Assembly (NCBI GenBank): GCA_035281645.1
Contig: DATEDN010000081.1
Coordinates: 3,787 to 67,786, forward strand
DNA length: 64,000 nucleotides
Direction: 5' to 3'
Origin: JACCTH01 sp035281645
Lineage (GTDB): Bacteria; Actinomycetota; Acidimicrobiia; Spongiisociales; ZC4RG35
Shown: positions 40,455 to 48,705 of the stretch, piece after piece
Layout: each line of letters begins with the position of its first letter
How positions within the stretch are numbered: position 1 is the stretch's first letter
The notes under the pieces: model-generated
What the model was told of the DNA's origin: nothing
The model's input: the letters and a program-made list of their open reading frames with translations, nothing else
Database searches by the model: none
Position numbers and translations under genes: made by a program

Positions 40455-42031
40455 ACTTGAGGGAGTCCATGGTCGCTCTCGCCGAGGGGATCGAAGCGGC
40501 ACGAGATCTCGGTCTCGATACCACCGAGGTCGAGCGAACCGCTGCTCTCATCGAGCAGCGGAGCGGATTTGAGGGCAATACCTATGTCATCGCTCTGGCG
40601 GGGGGCACCGGAGTAGGCAAGTCGTCCCTCCTCAATGCCCTGGCCGAAAGCAACGTGAGCGAAGTGCGCGCCATCCGGCCGACGACGTCGCGTCCTCTCG
40701 CCTGGGTGGAAGAGAACGATCGCGAGGAGATCGAGCCACTTTTGGAATGGGTGGGGGTCGAAGCTGTCGTCGATCATCAGCATCGGGATTTGGCTGACGT
40801 GGCGATAATCGATCTACCCGACGTCGACAGTGTCAATGTCGCTCACCGGGCGACGGTTGATGCGCTGCTTCCTCGAATCGATGCCGTCTATTGGGTCGTC
40901 GACGCCGAAAAGTACGACGACGAGCGGCTGCACGGTTACTTGCGCCAGCTCTCGGCCCATGGCGATCGCATGGTCTTCCTCTTCAACAAGGCCGATCGAT
41001 TGGGAGACGACGACCAGAGACTTCTCGAGGAGGACTTGGCTCGGCGCCTTTCGATGGACGGAATCGCCCGATCATCGATCCGGATGCTTTCGGCCCGCAC
41101 CGGACAGGGCGTCGCAGCTCTTCGGCGCGATCTCGCCGGGGCCGCGGATCGCAAGGCGGCGGTTGCCGCCAAGCTCACCACGGATGCCACCTCCGCTCTG
41201 AGAAACCTGGCCACCAAGGCGGGGATCAAACCCGAGACGCCACCGCCGCCATTGGTGGACCCAAAAGCGAGGGAACGAGCAAACCAGGGAGCGGTGGCCG
41301 GGGCGCTTTCCGTGGTCGATCCAGCCGGGGTCGGTCGACAGGTGCGAGCGGCGGTACAGAACCAGGCTCGCCGACAGGGTGGGTCATTGTTGGTGCGAAT
41401 CCTGGCCATGCTCTCCTCGCTTACCGGGACTCGTCGACGGACGGCTGATCCGGAGGGTTATCTCATGAATTGGCGGCGGCGAGGGTCGCTCGGTCACATC
41501 CTCAATCCCATTCGACGGGTGGTGACCGATGCCCTGGCCAAACTGCCCGCTGGCGCCCGAGCGCCGGCGATGGCGGCACTTGGAATGGACGACCTCGAGG
41601 CGCGTCTTGTCTCCGCTGTCGACCAGGCGGTGCGTCAGGGCCGGGCAGCAGCCCGCCCTCCCCGTTCGTTTCTCTGGGGCTTCATCGGAGCAATCCAGCT
41701 CGCGCTGGGGGCCGTGCTCCTGTTCGCGATCGCTTGGTATCTGACGATCATCTTCGGGCCTGGTGGCATTGAGGTATCGAGTGTCGAGGTGCCCTACCTG
41801 GGGCCGGTGCCAGTACCTCTCGTTTTGGTGGTGGCCTCTCTGGTCGCCAGCTTCCTCTTCGGGGCCGTGCTCTCCATCCATGCCGGATGGATCGGCCGAC
41901 GCCAAGCTCGGCTGGTGGCCGCCCGGGTCACCGAGGCGGTGGAGAACACGGTTTCCGACACCGCCTTCGCGGCCCTCGATCGCCTCGAACAAGCCCGCCA
42001 GCGACTTTTCGCGGCATTGAGCCGGAGCTAG
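40451..42031 (+). CDS. Dynamin-like GTPase with two membrane helices, second of pair
   Basis: 526 residues from TTG 40451 (TTGA overlap), or 520 from ATG 40469, which is preceded by GAGGGAG at a short spacing. The G domain is canonical: GGTGVGKSSLLNAL (G1), RPTTSRPLAW (G2 region), DLPDVDS (G3) and NKAD (G4). C-terminal hydrophobic helices (FLWGFIGAIQLALGAVLLFAIAWYL and PLVLVVASLVASFLFGAVLSI) anchor it in the membrane, flanked by basic Arg-rich helices. The product probably heterodimerises with the upstream GTPase, since the two share G2/G3 spacing and an operon. The stop shares CTAG with the AAA+ gene. Confidence 0.85.
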   Translation: MNLRESMVALAEGIEAARDLGLDTTEVERTAALIEQRSGFEGNTYVIALAGGTGVGKSSLLNALAESNVSEVRAIRPTTSRPLAWVEENDREEIEPLLEWVGVEAVVDHQHRDLADVAIIDLPDVDSVNVAHRATVDALLPRIDAVYWVVDAEKYDDERLHGYLRQLSAHGDRMVFLFNKADRLGDDDQRLLEEDLARRLSMDGIARSSIRMLSARTGQGVAALRRDLAGAADRKAAVAAKLTTDATSALRNLATKAGIKPETPPPPLVDPKARERANQGAVAGALSVVDPAGVGRQVRAAVQNQARRQGGSLLVRILAMLSSLTGTRRRTADPEGYLMNWRRRGSLGHILNPIRRVVTDALAKLPAGARAPAMAALGMDDLEARLVSAVDQAVRQGRAAARPPRSFLWGFIGAIQLALGAVLLFAIAWYLTIIFGPGGIEVSSVEVPYLGPVPVPLVLVVASLVASFLFGAVLSIHAGWIGRRQARLVAARVTEAVENTVSDTAFAALDRLEQARQRLFAALSRS

Positions 42032-43023
42032 GCGGCGAAGGGGGTGGCGGCAGGTCCCTTGCGAACTACCGCGTTCCAGACCGTCTCGTAGTGATCGCGG
42101 TCGAAGGAGTCGACGTGGGGGAGGACGAACTCCTCCCACGACCGTCGGAGCGGATCCGTATCCGAGTGATAAACGCGAAGGCCGGTGGGGATTCGGTCGA
42201 GCACGGACCGCAATGAGAGTGGAGACTCGACCCGGGTGGCCGCATCGGGGACAACGAATGAGGCGTTGACTTCGATCGCCAGGCGGGCGATTGCCTCCAC
42301 GTAGTCATCTCTCATTGACGGATAGCGCCGACGGAGCATCGCCTGGATTTGTTCGGCGGCGGGGAAGTCCTTCTCCCAGATGACCCACCGGTCGGCAAAA
42401 GCCTTGTTCAAGGTCTGGGTTCCGGCGTAGTCGCGGATGTCAGTCGGATTCATGGTGCCGAACACCCTCACATCCGGACGCAAGCGCACGGTTTCGCCAT
42501 TGGGGAGGTCGAGGGCCCCATAGCGGTCGAGCAACCCATGGAGGGCAAAGAGGGTTTCGGCACCGGCGGCGTTCAGCTCCGAGAGATTGAGGAGAGCCGG
42601 GCCTCGCAGCGCCCGCGTGATGTCGCCGTCTTCCCACCGGCTCTCGGTACCACCTTTGCCGTCGCCATGGAGGCGGGTGGAGCCGATGAGTGTGACGTCG
42701 CGGACTTCGCCGGTGAGCGGGATTCGGTAGTACGGAAGCCCCATATGGGCAGCGAACTGTTCGATGTCGTGGTCTTTGCCCGTTCCCATATGACCCCGCA
42801 CGGCGAGATGGAGCGGAGCGAACCCTTCGGGCTCGGATCGGCGGACGGCTTCGATCTGAGCGAAGCGATAGAGCATCCCCAGGTCGACATAGTGCGGGTC
42901 GGGCTCGGGGATCTTCCCCACCCTTTGCTGGTGGTCTTCGAGATTGCGGGGAACCTCGAAGCGATCGAGGGAGATGGGCGGCCCAATACCGGTGGGATCG
43001 GAGATCGAGACCTGCTCAGGCAT
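42028..43023 (-). CDS. MoxR/CobS-like AAA+ ATPase with altered Walker motifs
   Basis: 331-residue AAA+ protein most like CobS/MoxR: GHMGTGKDHDIEQFAAHMGLP, VTLIGSTRLHGDG, FGTMNPTDIRDYAGTQTLNKAFADRW. The Walker A Ser/Thr is Asp (GKD). The Walker B Asp-Glu is Ser-Glu (LLNLSEL), so Mg-ATP hydrolysis may be weak. MoxR-type ATPases act with VWA-domain partners to insert cofactors or remodel complexes, and the VWA gene directly upstream overlaps it by eight bases. The partner or metal centre served is unknown. The stop overlaps the second GTPase gene on CTAG. Confidence 0.83.
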   Translation of the reverse strand: MPEQVSISDPTGIGPPISLDRFEVPRNLEDHQQRVGKIPEPDPHYVDLGMLYRFAQIEAVRRSEPEGFAPLHLAVRGHMGTGKDHDIEQFAAHMGLPYYRIPLTGEVRDVTLIGSTRLHGDGKGGTESRWEDGDITRALRGPALLNLSELNAAGAETLFALHGLLDRYGALDLPNGETVRLRPDVRVFGTMNPTDIRDYAGTQTLNKAFADRWVIWEKDFPAAEQIQAMLRRRYPSMRDDYVEAIARLAIEVNASFVVPDAATRVESPLSLRSVLDRIPTGLRVYHSDTDPLRRSWEEFVLPHVDSFDRDHYETVWNAVVRKGPAATPFAA

Positions 43024-45088
43024 TGACTGCCTCCTTCAAATAGGGAACTTCATAACGATTGGGGCGCAGCCACCACGAGTCGATGCCCCAAAGCGCCAGG
43101 CCGCGGCGGAGGGCGCTGCGCGTGCCCTCCACCATCGCCCGGGTGAGCTCCTCGGGGCGGTTGACGATCTCGAATCGGTGATAGGCGCCGGTGGCGGTGT
43201 CGTCTCCGATGCCGATCCCGAGAACGATCGTCCCCGACCGTTCCACCGCCGAGACGGCGGAGGTGAGTGCTTCCACCGACCCTCGCGTCATCCCGTCGGC
43301 GAGGACCACCAGCACCCGCACCTGGGCGCCGAGTTTGGCCATCCTCTCGGCGGCGTGGATGAGATTGAACTCGTCGACGTTGGCCGCCCGCTCGAACATC
43401 GAAACCGGCGGCGTCTCGCGGGGATTGCGGCGGGCGGCCAGGGCGGCTTGAGCCGGCTCGGCCGCTGTCCAGAACATCCCGGCCAAAACCGCCTCAGCGT
43501 CGCGCCAGCGCCGATCAAATGGCTTCACCAGGTAGTGATTGATGGTCGAGGTCAATCGGCTGGCGGCGGTGCCATGGGTTTGGCGGAGGCCGGCGGCAGC
43601 CTGGCTGGCAGCCCGGGTGTAGGTCCATTCGGTGTCGTTGGGACGGGAAGCGAACCCGCGATTGAAGAGGGACACTTCGAAGTCGACCTGGAGTTCGTGA
43701 CAAAGGCGCGCCAGCGTCATCGCCCCCAACAAAGCCGCGCTCATACCCCACGGATGCCGGTCCCGTCCCTGGTTGCGCGGCTGCAGCATCGATGCCGAGG
43801 CATCCACCAGAAGACTCACCGCGTAAGAACGCCGGGTGCGTGACGCCCTCCGTTCGTACATTCGCTGATAGAGACCGGCGCCGATGAAGAGGGCGGCGTG
43901 GGGGGAGACGTCGCCCTGGTCATAGCCCGAGCGCAAGCCCCTTCTTTGATTGGCGGCGAAGAGGGGGTAGAGCTCGCCTGAGACCTGGCGCTGAGCCACT
44001 CCCCAGCGGCGAGCGGCGACCTCGAGGGCGTGCCGGCCGTTTTCGGCAAAGCGGGAAAAAGCGACCGGGGCCGGGGTAACGATCAGTTTTCCCCCCATTC
44101 CGGTCGGGAGATAGACGGTGGGAGCTTCGCTCACCCGGAGCAGTTGATCGGTGGAGGCGTCTCCCGCCAGCTCCGAGGCGCCCTTCCGATCGGAGAGACC
44201 GGCCCGGGCCTCCGTGGCCCGCTCGACGTCGTGATAGCTCTCGGCGCTCTGAACCGAGGGACTGGGTAGCCGGACCATGTCGGCGCCGTCGGCGGCATCT
44301 TCGGCGTCCTGTTTTTGCTGCATCCGTTGTTGGGCTTGGGTGCCTTCCTCGCGCACAGAATTGAGCAGCCCGTAGTCGCGAGCGATCTCCAATAGTTCGA
44401 GTGCGAGCTCAACCACGGCCATCGGATCGTCCGCGCTGGCGGCCTTGCGGCATAGGGGATGAGCATGCGAGAGCGCCTGCTGGGCGCGCGAGGTGACTCT
44501 TCGTTCGAAGGCCTCGCGCTCGATGTAGTCGCCGCAATAGAGAAAGCAGCCGAGGGCGAATTGCCCGAGGGGGCCGGCTTTGGAGACGGCAGCGGAGATC
44601 GCCGACTGATAAATGTCGGTGAGAACCGAGCGAACCCCCGGATAGTTGGCCAACCCCTGAACCTCCTGGCGGGCATCTTCGAGGTTGAAGAAGAGGACCT
44701 CGGCCACCGGGCCTCCCTCTTTCTCAAGGTGATCGAGAAGATCGGTCGTACCGTCGGGAGAATCGGGATGGTCGAAGTTCGAGGAGATCAAGTGCACCAC
44801 TTCGTGCATTGCTGATGCAAGCGCCATCTCGGCGGCCGTAACTGGAGCCTCGCGGTTGGTGGCGGCTTGAAAGAGGCGGGGGTCGCACACGATTTCCTGA
44901 TCGGAGGCGGCGGCGTCGGGCCCGAGGATCACGCGCAGCTTGTCGTTTCCCGAGAGTGAGCGGGCAAAGCGGGTGACTGCCGGCGCCACTCTCTGGTACC
45001 GGGCCACGACGGCCTCGATCGCCTTCTCTTCGGGGGAGAGAAGATCGCGCATGAAGGTCGATCGTTGGGTGCTCGGACGGACGCGCAT
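43016..45088 (-). CDS. VWA-domain protein with HExxH metallopeptidase-like N-terminal domain
   Basis: 690 residues from ATG 45088; ATG 45052 (MRDLLSPEEK) is an equally reasonable start. The N-terminal domain carries a zincin-like MHEVVHL motif (about residue 95), followed by a long helical part and a Gln/Ala-rich acidic hinge near 260-290. A von Willebrand A domain has the MIDAS start LLVDASASM (about residue 425) and conserved Thr and Asp further on (LADGMTRGS). CobT-like and DUF2201-like proteins share this plan and pair with CobS/MoxR ATPases. It is expected to work with the downstream AAA+ protein in metal insertion or complex remodelling. Confidence 0.8.
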   Translation of the reverse strand: MRVRPSTQRSTFMRDLLSPEEKAIEAVVARYQRVAPAVTRFARSLSGNDKLRVILGPDAAASDQEIVCDPRLFQAATNREAPVTAAEMALASAMHEVVHLISSNFDHPDSPDGTTDLLDHLEKEGGPVAEVLFFNLEDARQEVQGLANYPGVRSVLTDIYQSAISAAVSKAGPLGQFALGCFLYCGDYIEREAFERRVTSRAQQALSHAHPLCRKAASADDPMAVVELALELLEIARDYGLLNSVREEGTQAQQRMQQKQDAEDAADGADMVRLPSPSVQSAESYHDVERATEARAGLSDRKGASELAGDASTDQLLRVSEAPTVYLPTGMGGKLIVTPAPVAFSRFAENGRHALEVAARRWGVAQRQVSGELYPLFAANQRRGLRSGYDQGDVSPHAALFIGAGLYQRMYERRASRTRRSYAVSLLVDASASMLQPRNQGRDRHPWGMSAALLGAMTLARLCHELQVDFEVSLFNRGFASRPNDTEWTYTRAASQAAAGLRQTHGTAASRLTSTINHYLVKPFDRRWRDAEAVLAGMFWTAAEPAQAALAARRNPRETPPVSMFERAANVDEFNLIHAAERMAKLGAQVRVLVVLADGMTRGSVEALTSAVSAVERSGTIVLGIGIGDDTATGAYHRFEIVNRPEELTRAMVEGTRSALRRGLALWGIDSWWLRPNRYEVPYLKEAVNA

Positions 45089-45161
45089 AAGGGGTCATTG
45101 TCTCACCGGCGTCAAACCACGGGTTCCGGCAATCTCCCGCCCACTCTTACACTCCTCGCCC

Positions 45162-46427
45162 ATGCCCTCGCCAAAGTCCCACTTTGAGCTGACGACCCTC
45201 CGAAGCGGCCTCCGGGTCATCACCGAAACGATGCCTTGGGTGCGTTCGGTGGCGGTGGGTTGCTGGATCGATACCGGAGCACGTGATGAGGAGCGCAATG
45301 AAGCGGGAGCCTCTCATTTTCTGGAACACCTGCTCTTCAAGGGGTCTGATCGGTATTCCGCCCGCATGATCGCCGAGACCTTCGACGCCATCGGAGCCGA
45401 GTCCAACGCTTTCACCTCGAAAGACAACACCTGTTTCTGGGCGCGGCTATTGGACTCGGACCTCCGAGTCGGTCTCGACCTCCTGGCCGAAATGTTGCAG
45501 CGACCAGCCTTTCGACCCAACGAAATCGATACTGAGCGCCAGGTCGTGATCGAAGAGATCAACATGAATGACGACGACCCATCTGACGTCGCGTTCGAAG
45601 AGTTCACGCAGGCGCTTTTCGCTGGTCACCCCCTGGAAGGCCCGGTGCTCGGCACTCGGGAGTCGATCCATGCCATGGGCCGCGACGACCTCCACGGTTA
45701 TTGGCAGCGCCGCTACGGAGCCGGGTCGACGGTGGTGGCCATGGCGGGGTCGGTGTCCCACGAGGAGGCGGTGGGCATGGTCGAGGAGCTGTTCGGAGAG
45801 TGGCGGGGAAGCTCGGTGGATCACTCGTTCCGAGCACCGACTCTCGAGCCGGTGGTACGGTCGGTCGGCCGGGAGACCGAGCAGGTCAACTTTGTCATCG
45901 GTGGCCTGGCGCTAGATCGCAAGGACGATCGTCGTTTCTCGTTCGACGTTCTCAATCACATACTCGGGGGAGGCATGTCGTCGCGCCTGTTCCTGAAGAT
46001 CAGAGAGGAACGGGGTTTGGCGTACTCGGTCTACTCATTCCGGATGGCGCACGCCGAAACAGGGGGCTGGGGCGTATACGTCGGAACGGTCCCCGATCAA
46101 GCGGACACCTGCCTGCAGCTGATTCAAGACGAGATCGACCTCGTTTTGGTGGAGGGGATCACCGAAGAGGAACTGGAGCGGGCCAAGGGTTCGCTGCGAG
46201 GTGGTCTCGCCCTTTCGATGGAGGATCCCAACAGCCGCATGGTGCGTTTGGGGCGTGACGAGATCAACGGTGGGCCCCATCTCTCGATCGACGAGCGCAT
46301 TGCCCGCATCGAGGCGGTAACTCTCGATTCGGTGAAGGAAGTGGCGGAAGCCGTTTATTCCGGCCCCCGCGTGATGGGAGTAGTAGGGCCTCTCGAACCG
46401 GGCGAATTCGACCGCTGGGTCAAGTGA
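45162..46427 (+). CDS. M16 family zinc peptidase (PepR/PqqL-like)
   Basis: 421 residues from ATG 45162; a longer in-frame start would reach into the antisense VWA gene. The inverted zinc motif HFLEH (His52, Glu55, His56) lies in GASHFLEHLLFKGS, and the distal ligand Glu is in VIEEINMNDDD. The second M16 domain (FDVLNHILGGGMSSRLFLKIREERGLAYSVYS) completes the clamshell that degrades small peptides. TACACT lies eight bases before the ATG. The GTGA overlap with dapB and the M16-dapB order recall the pepR-dapB region of mycobacteria. Confidence 0.92.
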   Translation: MPSPKSHFELTTLRSGLRVITETMPWVRSVAVGCWIDTGARDEERNEAGASHFLEHLLFKGSDRYSARMIAETFDAIGAESNAFTSKDNTCFWARLLDSDLRVGLDLLAEMLQRPAFRPNEIDTERQVVIEEINMNDDDPSDVAFEEFTQALFAGHPLEGPVLGTRESIHAMGRDDLHGYWQRRYGAGSTVVAMAGSVSHEEAVGMVEELFGEWRGSSVDHSFRAPTLEPVVRSVGRETEQVNFVIGGLALDRKDDRRFSFDVLNHILGGGMSSRLFLKIREERGLAYSVYSFRMAHAETGGWGVYVGTVPDQADTCLQLIQDEIDLVLVEGITEEELERAKGSLRGGLALSMEDPNSRMVRLGRDEINGGPHLSIDERIARIEAVTLDSVKEVAEAVYSGPRVMGVVGPLEPGEFDRWVK

Positions 46428-47152
46428 CCACCGTCGCCGTATCCGGGGCGGCGGGTCGGATGGGGTCGCTGTGCTGCGACGCAGTGGAGTCGACAACGGA
46501 CCTCGAGCTGATCGGCCGCTACGCCCCCGGCCACGGGTTCGACGATCCGGGGGTGATGAGGGCTGCGGAAGTAATCGTCGAATTCGGGCCCGCCGGCACG
46601 GCCTTAGAGAATGTCCGGCACTGGCACTCCTTTGGTGGGCACGTGGTGGTGGGGAGCTCGGGGTTCGATCGGGATCAGCTCGGCAGCCTCCGCCAGATCT
46701 GGGGAGAAGGGCCAGGTCAGTGCTTGGTGGTCCCCAACTTTTCGATCGGAGCGGTGCTCATGATGTGGTTGGCGGAGAAGGCCTCGCCATATTTCACGGC
46801 GGCGGAGGTGATCGAGTTGCACCACGATCGCAAGACCGATGCCCCTTCGGGCACCGCCCTCGCCACCGCCGAGCGGATGAAGCCCAACGGTGCCCGGGCG
46901 GTGGAGTCAACCGAATCGATACCCGGGGCGCGGGGGGCCGAGGTGGGGGGAGTGTGGGTCCATTCCGTGCGGCTTCCGGGGCTTCTGGCACATCAAGACG
47001 TCTTGTTTGGCAACCCGGGAGAGACGCTCGAGATCCGTCATAACCAGAGCGATCGCTCGGGGTATGTCCCCGGCATCCTGTTGGCGATCAGATCGGTAGG
47101 GACAATGTCCGGGCCGGTGACGGTTGGTCTCGAAGGCTTGCTCGGCCTCTAG
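46424..47152 (+). CDS. dapB: 4-hydroxy-tetrahydrodipicolinate reductase
   Basis: 242-residue cytoplasmic enzyme of lysine and diaminopimelate synthesis, reducing HTPA with NAD(P)H. The N-terminal Rossmann motif is VAVSGAAGRMGSL. The catalytic block ELHHDRKTDAPSGTA has the conserved His-His pair and Lys. Further conserved motifs are NFSIGAVLM and VWVHSVRLPGLLAHQDVLFG. The GTG start overlaps the M16 peptidase stop by four bases. DapA, the preceding enzyme of the pathway, is encoded 2.4 kb downstream. The stop shares CTAG with the cyclophilin gene. Confidence 0.95.
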   Translation: MTTVAVSGAAGRMGSLCCDAVESTTDLELIGRYAPGHGFDDPGVMRAAEVIVEFGPAGTALENVRHWHSFGGHVVVGSSGFDRDQLGSLRQIWGEGPGQCLVVPNFSIGAVLMMWLAEKASPYFTAAEVIELHHDRKTDAPSGTALATAERMKPNGARAVESTESIPGARGAEVGGVWVHSVRLPGLLAHQDVLFGNPGETLEIRHNQSDRSGYVPGILLAIRSVGTMSGPVTVGLEGLLGL

Positions 47153-47655
47153 CTCTCCTCGACCTGGATCGAGTTGATCACCGCGTCCTGGGTCGGTCGC
47201 TCGCCTTTGGTGGGGAGTGCGGCGATGGCATCGACCGCTTCCATCCCTTTCGTCACCTCGCCAAAGATCGTGTAGGCGTGGGGGAGGCCGACCTTTTCCA
47301 GGCAAATGAAGAACTGGCTTCCGTTGGTATTGGGACCGGCATTGGCCATGGCAACTACACCGCGCTCGTAGGTGCCGGGTCCCTCGACCTCGTCCCGGAA
47401 CTTGTAGCCCGGTCCGCCGCGGCCGGTTCCAGTGGGGTCTCCGCCCTGGATCACGAAGCCGGGGACGACCCGGTGGAAGATGACACCGTCGTAGAAGCCC
47501 TCACGGGCGAGGAAAACGAAGTTGTTGACCGTCTGCGGCGATCGCTCGGGGTTGAGCTCGATCGTTATGGGGCCATGGTTGGTGTCGAGTTGGGCGGTAT
47601 ACCTCTTCGCCAGGTCGATGCTGAGCTCGGGTGCTGCCTGATATTGCTTGGCCAT
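47149..47655 (-). CDS. Peptidyl-prolyl cis-trans isomerase, cyclophilin type
   Basis: 168-residue cytoplasmic cyclophilin that accelerates prolyl isomerisation. Conserved motifs are TIELNPERSPQTVNNFVFLA, FHRVVPGFVIQGGDPTGTGRGGPGYKF (active-site Arg and Phe), AMANAGPNTNGSQFFI and GEVTKGMEAVDAI. No signal peptide. Its ATG is only three bases from the inner edge of the left inverted repeat of the adjacent cassette, so its promoter must lie in that repeat or, before insertion, in the thioredoxin gene upstream. The stop is shared as CTAG with dapB. Confidence 0.92.
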   Translation of the reverse strand: MAKQYQAAPELSIDLAKRYTAQLDTNHGPITIELNPERSPQTVNNFVFLAREGFYDGVIFHRVVPGFVIQGGDPTGTGRGGPGYKFRDEVEGPGTYERGVVAMANAGPNTNGSQFFICLEKVGLPHAYTIFGEVTKGMEAVDAIAALPTKGERPTQDAVINSIQVEES

Positions 47656-47658
47656 ATT

Positions 47659-47709
47659 GCGACCCAGGGTAGATAGGGACGTACAGCGACCCTATCGACC
47701 CACAGAAAG
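47659..47709. repeat. Left inverted repeat of cassette
   Basis: 51 bases matching the reverse complement of 48652-48702 at 42 positions. The two outer arms (first 22, last 19 bases) are nearly identical and the differences cluster in the middle ten. Internally GATAGGG pairs with CCCTATC around an 11-base loop. It abuts the cyclophilin start. Confidence 0.8.
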
Positions 47710-47751
47710 AGGTCTCTAGAAGTCTGAGTCGCGTTATGGCACGTTTGTCCG

Positions 47752-48651
47752 ATGAACGTCGATCACGTGATCGGTGCGCTTGCCAGCCATCAGGCAGGAT
47801 TCGTCGGTCACGCACAGCTCACGGACTCCGGACTTACCAACTCGGCGATCAAGTGGAGGGTCAAATCAGGTGTCTTGCAGCCTGTGCACCGGAGTCTCTA
47901 CAAAGTCACCGGAGTTGTTGGTAGCCAAGAACAGCTTTTGCGGGCGGCGATGGCCATCTTGCCCGATGCGACGGTTTCCCATGAGTCTGCTGCCGAGGCC
48001 CACGACATCAAGTTCATTCGCCGTCGACAGAAGGTGGTGACCGTCCACTCACGAACCACGCACATCTTTCCAGGCGTGACAATCCATCGGTCCCTGGATC
48101 TGGCAGCTCATCATCGTGACCAGATCGACGGGTTATGGACGACGACTCCGGCCCGGACACTCATCGATCTAGCGGCGGTGACGAATCCGAAAACCCTTGC
48201 AAGGGCACTGGACGAATCATTGGCCGCTCGGCTGGTTCAGATCGACGAAATTCAGAAGCTGTTTCAGGAAGTTGCTCGGTCGGGCCGCACCGGCTCCAAG
48301 CTCATGAGGAAGCTTCTGAGCGAACGCGTCGGGGATGAGATGGTCACGGCCTCGCAACTAGAGAAGGTCGGCATGGCCGTCTTCCGCGACGGTGGGCTAC
48401 CAATGCCGGTTTGGCAGTATCCGGCGCCATGGGATTCTTCGAGGAGGATCGACTTCGCTTGGCCGTGGTGTTGCGTCGGATGCGAGGCTGACAGCCTGCG
48501 CTGGCACAGTCGAAAGGCCAACTTTCAGAACGACCGCAACAGAGACAATCTGGCGTTGATCCACGGTTGGCGAATCTTTCGATTCACGTGGGCCGATTTC
48601 AAGAACCGGCCGGATTTTGTCGTCACCCAGTTGCGATCCGTCCTCGTTTGA
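47752..48651 (+). CDS. AbiEi-antitoxin-like / DUF559 nuclease-fold protein
   Basis: 299 residues. Residues about 1-60 are a winged helix of the AbiEi type (LTDSGLTNSAIKWRVKSGVLQPVHRSLYKV). A middle domain follows with VHRSRTT-like repeats and TPARTLIDLA. The C-terminal 100 residues are DUF559, related to Vsr-like endonucleases, with SQLE, RIDFAWP, CEAD and RWHS giving a complete Glu/Asp/Glu-x-Asp set. DNA-binding plus nuclease activity is plausible. There is no adjacent AbiEii toxin gene, so a classical type IV toxin-antitoxin pair is absent. Two hand-counted 60-base lines inside are 55-57% GC versus 63% for a line in dapA, a mild sign of transfer. It is flanked by the inverted repeats. Confidence 0.78.
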   Translation: MNVDHVIGALASHQAGFVGHAQLTDSGLTNSAIKWRVKSGVLQPVHRSLYKVTGVVGSQEQLLRAAMAILPDATVSHESAAEAHDIKFIRRRQKVVTVHSRTTHIFPGVTIHRSLDLAAHHRDQIDGLWTTTPARTLIDLAAVTNPKTLARALDESLAARLVQIDEIQKLFQEVARSGRTGSKLMRKLLSERVGDEMVTASQLEKVGMAVFRDGGLPMPVWQYPAPWDSSRRIDFAWPWCCVGCEADSLRWHSRKANFQNDRNRDNLALIHGWRIFRFTWADFKNRPDFVVTQLRSVLV

Positions 48652-48702
48652 CTTTCTGTGGGCCGATAGGGACTTCCAGCGTCCCTATCGACCCTGGGTC
48701 GC
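48652..48702. repeat. Right inverted repeat of cassette
   Basis: Begins immediately after the stop of the DUF559 gene and ends three bases before the thioredoxin stop codon. It holds a perfect 10-bp stem, CGATAGGGAC / GTCCCTATCG, around a seven-base loop, which could also end transcription, although no T-run follows. Confidence 0.8.
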
Positions 48703-48705
48703 GCT

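Larger units (their letters stand above)
47659..48702. mobile_element. Inverted-repeat-bounded AbiEi/DUF559 cassette
   Basis: A 1044-bp unit bounded by 51-bp imperfect inverted repeats (42 of 51 positions match) with one gene inside. The right repeat begins on the base after the stop codon of that gene. Outside the unit, the thioredoxin stop and the cyclophilin start, both on the minus strand, would be six bases apart without it, arguing for insertion into a former operon junction. Both ends carry GC, which could be a 2-bp target duplication or part of the repeat. There is no transposase of a known family. Confidence 0.6.

Noticed and set aside
47752..48651. Complete type IV toxin-antitoxin system
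   Set aside because: Only the AbiEi-like winged helix is present; no AbiEii nucleotidyltransferase gene lies next to it and the C-terminus is DUF559.
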